Part shown: positions 8,544-16,928 of the stretch, in pieces
Numbering within the stretch: the stretch's first letter is position 1
Layout of the letters: each line of letters begins with the position of its first letter
Source: RGIG9041 sp045657265
GTDB taxonomy: Bacteria; Bacillota; Clostridia; Oscillospirales; QAKW01
NCBI GenBank assembly: GCA_045657265.1
Contig: JAZOSU010000017.1
Coordinates: forward strand, 5,075 to 69,074
DNA length: 64,000 nt
Direction of reading: 5' to 3'
Program-made: the position numbers and the translations under genes
Notes under the pieces: model-generated
Told to the model about the DNA's origin: nothing
The model's input: the letters and a program-made list of their open reading frames with translations, nothing else
The model's database searches: none

Positions 8544-8798
8544 ATGGAAAACTATAACCGTAATACTACCGTCTGCGAAAGAAGCAGAACCTGTTGCTGC
8601 GTCAACTTTTGTTATAATATAGTTCTTGCAATAATCGGTGCTCTTTTTACACTGGCTCTGGGTCTTATATTAGGTGTTTCTTTTGCCCAAACTCTTGCGA
8701 CTGTTCTTCCCGTTCTTATTGCGATAGCTGTTATTCTTGCTGTAATGTTTATAGTATTTCTTATCATTAGATACTGTAATAACCGCTGCAACTGTTAG
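8544..8798 (+). CDS. Small Cys-flanked membrane protein, unknown
   Basis: 84 residues from the ATG at 8544, which has GGAAGTG 8 nt upstream; an earlier TTG in frame (8505) has no ribosome site. Two long hydrophobic helices fill residues about 26-75. They are bracketed by Cys clusters: CERSRTCCCVNFC before and CNNRCNC at the very C-terminus. I do not recognise the family. The cysteines could bind metal or form disulfides. The gene is between two convergently arranged neighbours and has its own terminator. Confidence 0.6.
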   Translation: MENYNRNTTVCERSRTCCCVNFCYNIVLAIIGALFTLALGLILGVSFAQTLATVLPVLIAIAVILAVMFIVFLIIRYCNNRCNC

Positions 8799-8799
8799 A

Positions 8800-8833
8800 A
8801 AAAAATAGCATAACCCTGTTATGCTATTTTTTT
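8800..8833. terminator. Bidirectional terminator
   Basis: Stem AAAAAATAGCATAAC (8800-8814), loop CCT, complementary arm 8818-8833 ending in a T-run. It lies between the small membrane protein and the convergent thioredoxin-like gene, whose 3' end it overlaps. Confidence 0.85.
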
Positions 8834-9307
8834 AATTATTTTTTCTATTGATTCCGGTTTGATATTTCCGACGTATGCCTCCTGTACATACCCGTCTTTG
8901 TCAATAAAATACGTTATGGGCGCATTTCCTATATTGTATTTTTCGACAGCTTCACTCCCCTCAAAACAAAGCTTTTCAATTGTAAATGCCGATTTGGGTA
9001 AAAGTTCTCTTTGCTTTTTCTCATCAAGTGAACTTACAGATACTGCTATTATGTCAATATTGTCTTTTTGAGAAAGAAGTTTTTCCAAAACTACGTTAGA
9101 ACCCTCAACCTCAGGGTCAATAAATATAAGTACGGTTGCGCTTTTGCCTAAGTTGTCATAAAGACTTATAACCTGTCCGTTATGTGTTCCTGCTGAAAAA
9201 TCATGTGCTTTCTGCGGTTTTTTACTAAAAAAAGACACCGCTCCAAAAACCGCTACGCACAGCAGCAAAACCAATAACATTACACCGAAATTTCTGACTT
9301 TATTCAT
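8819..9307 (-). CDS. Membrane-anchored thioredoxin-fold protein lacking the CxxC
   Basis: 162 residues. An N-terminal anchor (about 7-29) is followed by an extracytoplasmic TlpA/redoxin-like domain: TVLIFIDPEVEGSNVV where family members have the redox CxxC, then NAPITYFIDKDGYV, the usual cis-Pro strand, and a C-terminal helix. The active-site cysteines are absent (DPEVEGS), so it is unlikely to be a thiol oxidoreductase; a structural or binding role is more plausible. It overlaps the DUF4364 gene stop by one base (TAATG), implying translational coupling. Confidence 0.72.
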   Translation of the reverse strand: MNKVRNFGVMLLVLLLCVAVFGAVSFFSKKPQKAHDFSAGTHNGQVISLYDNLGKSATVLIFIDPEVEGSNVVLEKLLSQKDNIDIIAVSVSSLDEKKQRELLPKSAFTIEKLCFEGSEAVEKYNIGNAPITYFIDKDGYVQEAYVGNIKPESIEKIIKKIA

Positions 9308-9858
9308 TAGTTTTCATCCTCGAATAATTTTTCGTCTATAAGCAGTTCTAATATGCTTTTATATTTTTCAGTAGGCTGTTTTTCAAACTGAGATGCTATC
9401 ATCTGAGCCTGAATCTGAGTAGGTACAAGCAGTTTGTATTCAAGAAGAGTATCATCTCCATCAAGAAGAGTACATACAACTTCAAATCCGCCTTCTTTTT
9501 TTGTAATATTACTTTTTACAGACTGTTTGCGTTTAATGTCAGAGAGCATTTTCAAAAGTGCACTTTGATTTTTTCTTCTTACAGTATAAGGAAGATTTTT
9601 TTCAAACATAGCAAGAGTCTGTCTGCCCATTTCTGTTATGCGGAGCATATCGGGATTATCTTTACCCACTATGTCCACAGGTCCAGTCAGAAGAAGCTCG
9701 TCTATTGCCTGTACAAGATCAAAATACTGTACGCTTCCAGCCTCAAGAGCTATAAGCATAAGATTTTCTCTCGATAAAGCCTTGCCTGCATAATTCAGAA
9801 TATAAAGTACCAATATTTTCACATCGGAAACATCGTTAAGTCCGCCGATAATTGCCAT
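9307..9858 (-). CDS. DUF4364 family protein
   Basis: 183 residues, cytoplasmic, matching the Clostridia-specific DUF4364 in length and layout. An N-terminal winged-helix-like part (KILVLYILNYAGKALSRENLMLIALEAG, then LRITEMGRQTLAMFEKNLP) suggests a transcription-regulator-like fold, followed by a beta-rich C-terminal domain. Function is unknown. It has its own consensus promoter and is divergent from the nucleotidyltransferase gene. Confidence 0.78.
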   Translation of the reverse strand: MAIIGGLNDVSDVKILVLYILNYAGKALSRENLMLIALEAGSVQYFDLVQAIDELLLTGPVDIVGKDNPDMLRITEMGRQTLAMFEKNLPYTVRRKNQSALLKMLSDIKRKQSVKSNITKKEGGFEVVCTLLDGDDTLLEYKLLVPTQIQAQMIASQFEKQPTEKYKSILELLIDEKLFEDEN

Positions 9859-9884
9859 AGTTTCACCTCGTTTTATGATTATTC

Positions 9885-9913
9885 ATTATACTATTATATT
9901 AATATAAAGTCAA
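9885..9913 (-). promoter_or_regulatory. Sigma-A promoter of the DUF4364 operon
   Basis: On the minus strand TTGACT (9913-9908), a 17-nt spacer and a perfect TATAAT (9890-9885), 27 bp before the start codon. Confidence 0.75.
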
Positions 9914-9928
9914 CTGATTAAAATATAG

Positions 9929-9957
9929 TTGTAATTATCGGTAATATGTGGTATAAT
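9929..9957 (+). promoter_or_regulatory. Sigma-A promoter of the nucleotidyltransferase gene
   Basis: TTGTAA (9929-9934), a 17-nt spacer and a perfect TATAAT (9952-9957). It is back to back with the divergent promoter at 9885-9913. Confidence 0.75.
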
Positions 9958-9989
9958 TGCGTTATCATAAGAAATGGAGTGAATTTATT

Positions 9990-10907
9990 ATGTCAAAACC
10001 AACACTTGTAGTTATGGCAGCCGGTATGGGCAGCCGTTACGGCGGTCTTAAACAGATCGATCCTATTGATAAACAAGGTAATGTTATAATTGACTTTTCA
10101 ATTTACGATGCTATTAAAGCAGGTTTTTCAAAGGTTGTTTTTGTTATCAAACATGCTATTGAAAAAGAATTCAAAGAAGTAATCGGTAACAAAGTTTCAA
10201 AATATATAGATGTTGAATACGTATATCAGGAACTCGATAAACTTCCTGAGGGCTATTCCATTCCCGAAGGCAGACAAAAACCTTGGGGTACAGCTCACGC
10301 TATTCTTTGCTGTAAAGACGTAATTGACGGTCCTTTTGCAGTTATTAACTCAGACGACTACTACGGACCTACTGCATATAAATTAGTTTACGACCATCTT
10401 GTAAAAGAAGACAAAAGCGATAAATACGGCATTGCTCTTATCGGTTATATTCTTCGTAATACTCTTACGGATAACGGATACGTTTCAAGAGGTATATGCG
10501 AGGTTAAAAATGGTAAACTTGTTGATATCAAAGAACGTACACAGATAGAGATGGACGGAAATGACGCTAAGTTTACAGAAGACGGCGGAGAAACCTATAC
10601 AGCGCTTTCAGGCGATGCGGTTGCTTCTATGAATATGTGGGGATTTTCTAACGAATTCATTTCAGAACTTGAAAAACGTTTTCCTGAATTTCTTGATAAA
10701 GCCATCAAAGAAAATCCTCTCAAATCAGAGTTTTTCTTGCCTATTACAATAGGAGATATGCTTGAAGACGGTCTTGCAAGTGTTGATGTTTATACCGCTC
10801 CTGATAAATGGTACGGTGTAACATATGCAGAAGACAAGCCTAAGGTTGCCGCAGGTATACAAGAGCTTAAAGACAATGGAGTTTATCCGGAAAAATTATG
10901 GGAATAA
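9990..10907 (+). CDS. Sugar-phosphate nucleotidyltransferase
   Basis: 305 residues from the ATG at 9990, which has GGAGTGA 7 nt upstream; the longer frame from 9957 starts inside the promoter and is discounted. The N-terminal nucleotide-binding signature MAAGMGSRYGGLKQIDPI and the metal-binding region VINSDDYYGP identify an NTP-transferase (GT-A-like fold) that activates a sugar 1-phosphate. The next gene, a broken phosphotransferase of the N-acetylhexosamine-kinase type, overlaps its end by 10 bp; such kinase/nucleotidyltransferase pairs salvage free sugars. The exact sugar and nucleotide cannot be read from the sequence. Confidence 0.88.
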   Translation: MSKPTLVVMAAGMGSRYGGLKQIDPIDKQGNVIIDFSIYDAIKAGFSKVVFVIKHAIEKEFKEVIGNKVSKYIDVEYVYQELDKLPEGYSIPEGRQKPWGTAHAILCCKDVIDGPFAVINSDDYYGPTAYKLVYDHLVKEDKSDKYGIALIGYILRNTLTDNGYVSRGICEVKNGKLVDIKERTQIEMDGNDAKFTEDGGETYTALSGDAVASMNMWGFSNEFISELEKRFPEFLDKAIKENPLKSEFFLPITIGDMLEDGLASVDVYTAPDKWYGVTYAEDKPKVAAGIQELKDNGVYPEKLWE

Positions 10908-11531
10908 TCGAAATAATAAATCAATTTGATATTAAAGGTCAGCCAAAAGCATCAAGCCTTTGAGTAACGGTCATATAAACGATACAAACCTCGTTGAAAC
11001 CGATTGTGAAAAATACACTTTTCAGCGTATAAACACAAACATTTTCAAAAACCCAAACGAGCTTATGACAAATTTGTTTGCCGTTACTGAATATCTCAAA
11101 AAGAATTATCCCGATGAATTAACCATTAACTATGTACGCACCAAAGACGGTGAAATGTACTATAATTGTGACAAAGGCGCTTACAGAATGTCGGTATACG
11201 TAGACAATGTAATTGCTCCCGATAATACAAAAAAGTGGGCAGACTCAAAGACGTCGCAAAAGAAATTGAATTTGCTCTTGAAAGAGAAAAAGATATAGAC
11301 ACAGGCGTAACACTTCCTTTAAGAGTTACACACAACGACACAAAACAAAACAACATTTTGCTTGATGAGAAAACTCTCAAAGGCGTATGCGTTATTGACC
11401 TTGATACAATAATGCCGGCTCCTTCAATAAACGATTTTGGAGATTCTATCCGTTTGGGCGCAAACACTGCAGACGAGGATGAAAAAGACCTTGATAAAAT
11501 GCTTGAGATAGTTAAAAAATACGCTAAATAA
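10898..11531 (+). pseudogene. Broken NahK-like sugar kinase / phosphotransferase
   Basis: Remnant of an APH-fold kinase resembling N-acetylhexosamine 1-kinase. Three pieces are visible. From 10898 the frame gives MGIIEIINQFDIKGQ. A one-base shift near 10936-10945 is then needed to read on into LSNGHINDTN and the conserved QRINTNIFKNPNELM. After DNVIAPDN (about 11225) a frame change and loss of roughly 80 residues leads to the C-terminal part VGRLKDVAKEIEFAL, the catalytic HNDTKQNN loop and the metal-binding IDLDTIMP plus NDFGDSIRLGA. One frameshift plus an internal deletion make it non-functional. The end is intact and a terminator follows. Confidence 0.85.
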
Positions 11532-11534
11532 CTA

Positions 11535-11577
11535 AAAAAGCTGTAAAAATCATACGATTTTTACAGCTTTTATTTTT
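11535..11577. terminator. Bidirectional terminator
   Basis: Stem AAAAAGCTGTAAAAATC (11535-11551), loop ATAC, arm GATTTTTACAGCTTT (11556-11570), then a T-rich run. It is shared by the broken kinase (+) and the convergent phosphatase gene (-). Confidence 0.85.
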
Positions 11578-12305
11578 TAGTCGTGTCTTGTGTCATCCGT
11601 AAAACATTCACAGAATCTTGCCGAAAAAGACGGGGGTGTGTCTGCTGCATAAAGATGCGAAACATCTCCTATACCGCAACATCTCATAGATGCAATTCCC
11701 TCTCTTCTTTCTTCTGTGTAAACAGTTGTAACAGAAGTTGTAAGTGTTGCGCAGTTTTGCCATATAGAATATGGCGAACAGTTTATAAGGTGGGAAAGAA
11801 GTACGCTGGTCAGTCCGTAATGACAAACAAAAACCAACGTATCGTGGTTTGGTCTGACAGCATCATAAACAACACCGTTTCTTACATACCCATGATTTGC
11901 AAGTACTTTATCAAATTGAGCGCAAACCTCGTCATAGTCATTCGCAACATTTGATTCTTTGATAAACTCAACGTTTTTCCACTTATCTTTAATATAAAGC
12001 TCCGGAAATTTATTTACATATTCAGGTAAAATATCCCAACAAGCATCATACTCCCGCATATACGGAAGCTTTATTGCCGAATAAGAGAATTCACGAAGAA
12101 AGTCACAATATTCTGCAGTTATACCAAGCTTGTCAAGAGTAGGTTTTGCAGTAAGTTTTGCTCTGCCGAGAGGTGAACAGTAAACTTTCGTTATATTTTC
12201 TTTGCAAAGCCTGTCAGAGAGAAGCTCCGCTTCTTTCTGACCTGCTGTTGTCAGACAGTCGTTTTCATAGTCCGGATCCCCGTGACGAATTATTAAAATT
12301 CTCAT
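11577..12305 (-). CDS. Histidine phosphatase family protein
   Basis: 242 residues of the phosphoglycerate-mutase-like branch of the histidine phosphatases. The phosphohistidine motif is IRHGDPDY (about 5-12), with the second-shell SPLGRAKLTA near residue 44 and the second catalytic His in FVCHYGLTS (about 160). It probably removes phosphate from a small metabolite or sugar phosphate; the substrate is unknown. It is 62 bp downstream of the MATE gene on the same strand and may be co-transcribed with it. Confidence 0.85.
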   Translation of the reverse strand: MRILIIRHGDPDYENDCLTTAGQKEAELLSDRLCKENITKVYCSPLGRAKLTAKPTLDKLGITAEYCDFLREFSYSAIKLPYMREYDACWDILPEYVNKFPELYIKDKWKNVEFIKESNVANDYDEVCAQFDKVLANHGYVRNGVVYDAVRPNHDTLVFVCHYGLTSVLLSHLINCSPYSIWQNCATLTTSVTTVYTEERREGIASMRCCGIGDVSHLYAADTPPSFSARFCECFTDDTRHD

Positions 12306-12367
12306 TTTATCCCCTTAAACATATTTTTTGTATTAATGATATCATACACTCTGATAAAATCAATTTT

Positions 12368-13753
12368 TTAGCCATCTACTATATTTCTTATCCAGCTACC
12401 ACGTTTTATAAATACTAAACCAAGGGGACAACGAAGTGCATTAAAGATCTGTACAAGCAGATATACCGTTACAATTCCAATAGAAGTAAACCTTACAAGT
12501 ATCATTGCCATAGCTACGTCAACAACCCATACGTAACAACTATCAAACAAAAAGGTAACAAGTGTTTTGCCGCCTGAGCGCAAAGTAAAGTAACAAGCGT
12601 GTGAAAAAGCCTCAAAAGGCATCATTATCGCGCATATCTGCATCAGAGCAGTTGCAGTATGCCGTACGTCCTGCGGATAATTATAAAGATTCGGTATAAA
12701 ATATGAAGCGCCAAAAAAGAATACGCCCATAAAAGTGTTGACAAGAACAGATGTTGTAATCAACTTTTTACAGTAGTCCATAACAGGTTTTCTTTCAGTA
12801 GTTTCCCCAAGCATCTGACCGAGCAGTATACCAAGTGACATGCCTACTGCCATATAAGCCACAGAAAAAACATTAAAGAAAGTCTGAAGTACGTTGTTTG
12901 CCGCAACAACCTCTATTCCTCTTTCAGAGTAAAACTTGTTTATGGCAGCCATACCGGTTGCCCACACCACTTCGTTAATCATAAGTGGAAGGGTTTTTGC
13001 CATAATTGAAATCACCAGCTGCCTTGGTATATACAGACTTTTATATACCTCTTTTATAAACGGCATTTTTTTGGTATCAATATGGGTACAGAGTACTATG
13101 ATAATAAGCTCAACAAATCTCGAAACCACCGTTGCAATAGCAGCGCCGCGGACACCCATAGCATCAAAACCAAGATGACCAAAAATGAGCACGTAATTCA
13201 GAATAAGGTTAACAAATACTGCTACCATTCCCGAAACCATAGGTGGCACCGGTCTTGAACATTCGCGAAGGGTACCGCTATAACATTGAGAAAGCGCAAA
13301 CGGCACAAGTCCTATAATCATTATTTTAAGATAGTCCTTTGCTTCGGAAAGTACAAATGCCGGATCTATCTGAGAACCCTCGCCTTTTATATAGATACTG
13401 ATAAGTGGCTTACCGAAAGACAGGAAAACACCTATACCAACTATACCTATAATAACGCTTATAATGAATTTGAACCTGAAAGATTGTACAAGCCCTTTGT
13501 TGTCTCCTTTGCCGAAAAACTGAGCTCCGAATATACCTGCGCCCGAAACGGCACCAAAAAGACAAAGGTTATAAACAAACATAAGCTGATTTGCTATAGT
13601 AACCCCTGAGCTTGATGCAATATCAAGAGACCCTACCATAAGATTATCAAGCATACCGACAAAGTTGGTAATACCGTTCTGAATCATTATAGGAAGTGCA
13701 AGCGCCATTACTTTTTTATAAAAAGCTTTGTCACCGAAAAATTGTTTTAACAT
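12368..13753 (-). CDS. MATE family efflux transporter
   Basis: A 461-residue multidrug and toxin extrusion protein with about 12 membrane helices in two repeats. The family features are ALPIMIQNGITNFVGMLDNLMVG at the N-terminus and the matching SLGILLGQMLGE segment of the second half. Such carriers export cationic compounds or metabolites in exchange for Na+ or H+. AAGGAA precedes the ATG at 13753. Substrate unknown. Confidence 0.9.
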   Translation of the reverse strand: MLKQFFGDKAFYKKVMALALPIMIQNGITNFVGMLDNLMVGSLDIASSSGVTIANQLMFVYNLCLFGAVSGAGIFGAQFFGKGDNKGLVQSFRFKFIISVIIGIVGIGVFLSFGKPLISIYIKGEGSQIDPAFVLSEAKDYLKIMIIGLVPFALSQCYSGTLRECSRPVPPMVSGMVAVFVNLILNYVLIFGHLGFDAMGVRGAAIATVVSRFVELIIIVLCTHIDTKKMPFIKEVYKSLYIPRQLVISIMAKTLPLMINEVVWATGMAAINKFYSERGIEVVAANNVLQTFFNVFSVAYMAVGMSLGILLGQMLGETTERKPVMDYCKKLITTSVLVNTFMGVFFFGASYFIPNLYNYPQDVRHTATALMQICAIMMPFEAFSHACYFTLRSGGKTLVTFLFDSCYVWVVDVAMAMILVRFTSIGIVTVYLLVQIFNALRCPLGLVFIKRGSWIRNIVDG

Positions 13754-13779
13754 ACTTTAATTATTCCTTTTATTTAGTT

Positions 13780-14054
13780 AAGGTGACAAGAATAATACGA
13801 ACTTGCCAAAAACGGTATATTTCGTGTCTTTTCATCCAATTAATTCTCGCAAGGCGTCAGCCTTAAATCGCCTTAATTGAATAAAAATCCATCTAAATCT
13901 CCTCGTTTTTCGGTCGTAAATTTTAAAAAGAGCAGATTTTTGTTCAAACAAGGCATAAAACGCAGTCAATACTTGTTGTATTGACGAGTATTTTAACATA
14001 GGATGAGCAAAAATCCGCCTTTTTAAAACAGGTTCGGATTACTCTTGTCATCTT
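13780..14054. repeat. 275-bp element with terminal inverted repeats, unknown type
   Basis: The 385-bp gap between the MATE gene and the SLH gene terminator is mostly one element. Its ends match as an inverted repeat over about 26 positions with four mismatches (left AAGGTGACAAGAATAATACG; right end, reversed, AAGATGACAAGAGTAATCCG), both flanked by TTAA. Inside are nested inverted repeats such as AAAAAGAGCAGATTTTTGTTC against GAGCAAAAATCCGCCTTTTT, and the hairpin-like GGCGTCAGCC. On the minus strand GAGGAG is followed by a nine-codon ORF (MDFYSIKAI, 13892-13863). It could be a MITE-like element or a structured RNA. Confidence 0.65.
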
Positions 14055-14093
14055 AAGTTGAGTATATCACTTTATTTAAAATTTAGCAATAAA

Positions 14094-14128
14094 AATTGCC
14101 GATTCAATACAAGATTGAATCGGCAATT
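14094..14128 (-). terminator. Terminator of the SLH/Ig-like gene
   Basis: A 15-bp perfect stem AATTGCCGATTCAAT (14094-14108) with arm 14114-14128 and loop ACAAG, followed on the minus strand by a T-run. Confidence 0.85.
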
Positions 14129-14138
14129 ATAAATTTAA

Positions 14139-16826
14139 TTAGTATGAAAGATATTCGCTGTGGAACTCAGCAAAGATTGTAGCACCCTGTGCACGATTTG
14201 CAGTTGCCAAAGGAGCAAAATTGCCATCGCCTGTACCACTTATGATACCTGCTCTCTGACATTTGTAAACTGCTTCTTTTGCCCAAGAACTGATTTTAGC
14301 ATCATCTTTAAATGTTATACCTGCTACTTTTTTCATAAATACAGAACCTGCATAACCTTCGATATAGTTTTCAACCATTACGCAAAGCTGTTCACGTGTC
14401 ACAGCATCGTTTGGTTTGAAGTTACCATCGCCGGTACCGTTTACTATACCGTTTTCTGCAGCCCATTTAACAGCAGCTGTATACCATTTGCCTTTTGCAA
14501 CGTCTTTGAAGCCTGCATCAACGTTACCGTTGTCTGTATTAATGCCTTCAATGTTAGCAAAAATCTGAACTATCTGAGCTCTTGTCATTGTCATATCAGG
14601 TGAGAATGTGTTTTTAGTTTCATCAGTACCTGCAAAAATACCGTATTTTGCAGCGTAATTTACATATTCCTGATACCATGAACCTTTCTTAACATCAGCA
14701 AAACCTTCTGTTACTTCTACTGCAAAAGTAGTTGTTTTACCCATGTATGTTACAGTAACTGTCTTTTTGCCAAGTGTCTTTGTATCAACTGCGCTTAATG
14801 TTATATCAGCTACACCATATTCAACGTAACCTATAACTCCATTGCCGTAATCAAGTGAAATAATAAGACCTTTTGCATCGAATTTTTCGCCTTTTTCATA
14901 TTTAACTTTTTTAGGCATATGGTCAACTGATATGCTCTGAAGTTTAGCGTCTGTATTAACTTCTTTTTCCCAATAGCATCCCAATGTACTAACAGTATAT
15001 TTTACAGGGATACCATTTGAAAGATGGATTTCTCCTACTGATTCAAGTACGCCCTTAGGTGTATCTGTATAGAGCAGAACAGGGATGATGATATCCATAT
15101 CGCCGTAACCGCCCATAGTTACCACAAAATCATTTGTGAGTTTATATGTTTCTTTTTTGCCATCAGCTGTAGTAGCAATAACTTCTACATTTTCGAAATC
15201 ATAGTTTATATTTTTAACATCGATTTCAAGATATTCATCTTCTACATATTTCATATAATCGATGTCGCAGGTTTTATCTAAATATGAGAATCTGAATACA
15301 ACGTTTTCTTCTTCGTAATAGCGATCTATATTAGCTATATATTTTTCATCTTCAACAATACTTACACCAGAACCTTCAAGAACCATATTGTCTTTAGTAA
15401 ACTTTATGATTTTTTTGGTGTTATCGTTAAATGTAACTGTAAACTCTGCACCTTCGAAATCAGGAAGGAAATAATTGTTATATGTTTTAACATCAGATGC
15501 TTTTGTTGCTTCAATAGATTTAATATTTGATTCTTTAACAGTAATGTCGTATGATGCGCTTACACCACAGTAGGAAATTTCAACTTTGTTTTTTCCAATT
15601 TTAACATCATCAGAAGCAAAATCATAATCAAAGCTTTCGCCTTCAAGCATCAGGCGATATTCGTCGATATCTTCGCCTACAAATGTTCTCTGTGAACCAT
15701 CTTTATAATTTACTGTAAACTTAAGACCTTCAAAGTTAGTTGGCCATAAATTATATGTTTCGCCGTTATACCAACCATAATAAGACTCGCCGTATGTATA
15801 TACGTATGTTGGAGCATTGTCAATCTTTATGCTCTTAATAGGTGTTTCAACTATGTTAACGGGAACTTTTGCTTCATTTCCGAGATAATTAACTGTTATA
15901 TAGTTTTTGCCACCTTTGGTCCAATGATTTTTATACTGATCAGCGTATGCTTCTACATAATAGTTTTTATCTACACTACTCCATATTTTAGTTTTAGCTA
16001 CAGTTCCGTCTTTATAAGTGATTTTAATAACTTCACCCTGATTATGAAGTCTTTCATCAAAGTAATAGTAATAATATTCCTGATCGTTCTGATCAATTTC
16101 TTTTCCGCCAAAGGTTCCTTCTATAAAAGTAACGCCTTCGCCGATATATTCGATTTTTGCAACAGGATTTTCAAGTATTTCAAGATTAAATCCTACAGTT
16201 TTATCTTCAACTGTTATTGTAACTTTACCATAGTCTTTTGAGTTTTTATCTGTTTCTACATAATAATCTATAGAAAATTCCTCAGCCCACATTCCATCGT
16301 AAATATGTCTTTCAGAGCCGTCTGACATTTCTACTATCAAGTGAAGACCGTAAAATTCATAATTTTCAAGAGTTCCTTCATATACTTCCATCGCATCGGG
16401 AAATTTATTGATTGTAAGCGATGTTACAGTAGGAGCTTCTACCACATGACCGCCGATATCAAAAGCTTCTGCTACCTGACCATATGAAGTTAACTTTACG
16501 TAATATGTAACGTCTTTGGAAAGTTCTGCTTTGATATCATAACTATCCATTCCGGTTACAATAGGCATTTCCATATTGTCGCTTGCATATACTGCAACGC
16601 CAAAATCATACTCGCCATAAAAATAGAATATATATTTTCCATCTTTTTCAGGAGTAAACGTAAGCGTATTTGATACGTTGTCTCCTGCAGGCATACTAAT
16701 CGTAGCATCTACATTCAATGAAAGTGCCGGGTATGCTTCCTCTGCAAATACAACTGTTGGCATTACCATTGTAAGTGTTATAAGTACACTCAGAAGTAAT
16801 GCAATTATTCTTTTGCTTTTAATCAT
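14139..16826 (-). CDS. Secreted SLH-domain protein with Ig-like repeats
   Basis: An 895-residue surface protein. A signal peptide (1-28, ending VVFAEE) is followed by a jelly-roll-like N-terminal segment and several bacterial Ig-like repeats (for example LQSISVDHMPKKVKYEKGEK, about 650-710). Three SLH domains at the C-terminus (about 713-895) contain the usual W-Y/A-V and GDGNFKPNDAVTREQL pattern, and should bind pyruvylated secondary cell-wall polymer. No catalytic domain is evident, so an adhesin or S-layer-associated role is inferred. It has its own promoter and terminator. Many Tyr/Asp/Glu residues give an acidic protein. Confidence 0.88.
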   Translation of the reverse strand: MIKSKRIIALLLSVLITLTMVMPTVVFAEEAYPALSLNVDATISMPAGDNVSNTLTFTPEKDGKYIFYFYGEYDFGVAVYASDNMEMPIVTGMDSYDIKAELSKDVTYYVKLTSYGQVAEAFDIGGHVVEAPTVTSLTINKFPDAMEVYEGTLENYEFYGLHLIVEMSDGSERHIYDGMWAEEFSIDYYVETDKNSKDYGKVTITVEDKTVGFNLEILENPVAKIEYIGEGVTFIEGTFGGKEIDQNDQEYYYYYFDERLHNQGEVIKITYKDGTVAKTKIWSSVDKNYYVEAYADQYKNHWTKGGKNYITVNYLGNEAKVPVNIVETPIKSIKIDNAPTYVYTYGESYYGWYNGETYNLWPTNFEGLKFTVNYKDGSQRTFVGEDIDEYRLMLEGESFDYDFASDDVKIGKNKVEISYCGVSASYDITVKESNIKSIEATKASDVKTYNNYFLPDFEGAEFTVTFNDNTKKIIKFTKDNMVLEGSGVSIVEDEKYIANIDRYYEEENVVFRFSYLDKTCDIDYMKYVEDEYLEIDVKNINYDFENVEVIATTADGKKETYKLTNDFVVTMGGYGDMDIIIPVLLYTDTPKGVLESVGEIHLSNGIPVKYTVSTLGCYWEKEVNTDAKLQSISVDHMPKKVKYEKGEKFDAKGLIISLDYGNGVIGYVEYGVADITLSAVDTKTLGKKTVTVTYMGKTTTFAVEVTEGFADVKKGSWYQEYVNYAAKYGIFAGTDETKNTFSPDMTMTRAQIVQIFANIEGINTDNGNVDAGFKDVAKGKWYTAAVKWAAENGIVNGTGDGNFKPNDAVTREQLCVMVENYIEGYAGSVFMKKVAGITFKDDAKISSWAKEAVYKCQRAGIISGTGDGNFAPLATANRAQGATIFAEFHSEYLSY

Positions 16827-16866
16827 AAAATATTCCTCCTTTATTTAAGATTTAAAGCTTAATTTT

Positions 16867-16895
16867 ATATTATCACAATTTTTTTGTAATTTCAA
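16867..16895 (-). promoter_or_regulatory. Sigma-A promoter of the SLH/Ig-like gene
   Basis: On the minus strand TTGAAA (16895-16890), a 17-nt spacer and TAATAT (16872-16867), 40 bp before the start codon. Confidence 0.65.
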
Positions 16896-16896
16896 C

Positions 16897-16928
16897 AAAA
16901 AAATGGTGCCTTTTGGCACCATTTTTTA
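16897..16928 (-). terminator. Terminator of the NagA operon
   Basis: Stem AAAAAAATGGTGCC (16897-16910), loop TTTT, arm GGCACCATTTTTT (16915-16927), directly after the nagA stop; on the minus strand it ends in a T-run. Confidence 0.85.

Noticed and set aside
14160..14603. 147-codon ORF opposite the SLH domains
   Set aside because: Cys/Phe-rich translation antisense to conserved SLH codons, with no ribosome site.
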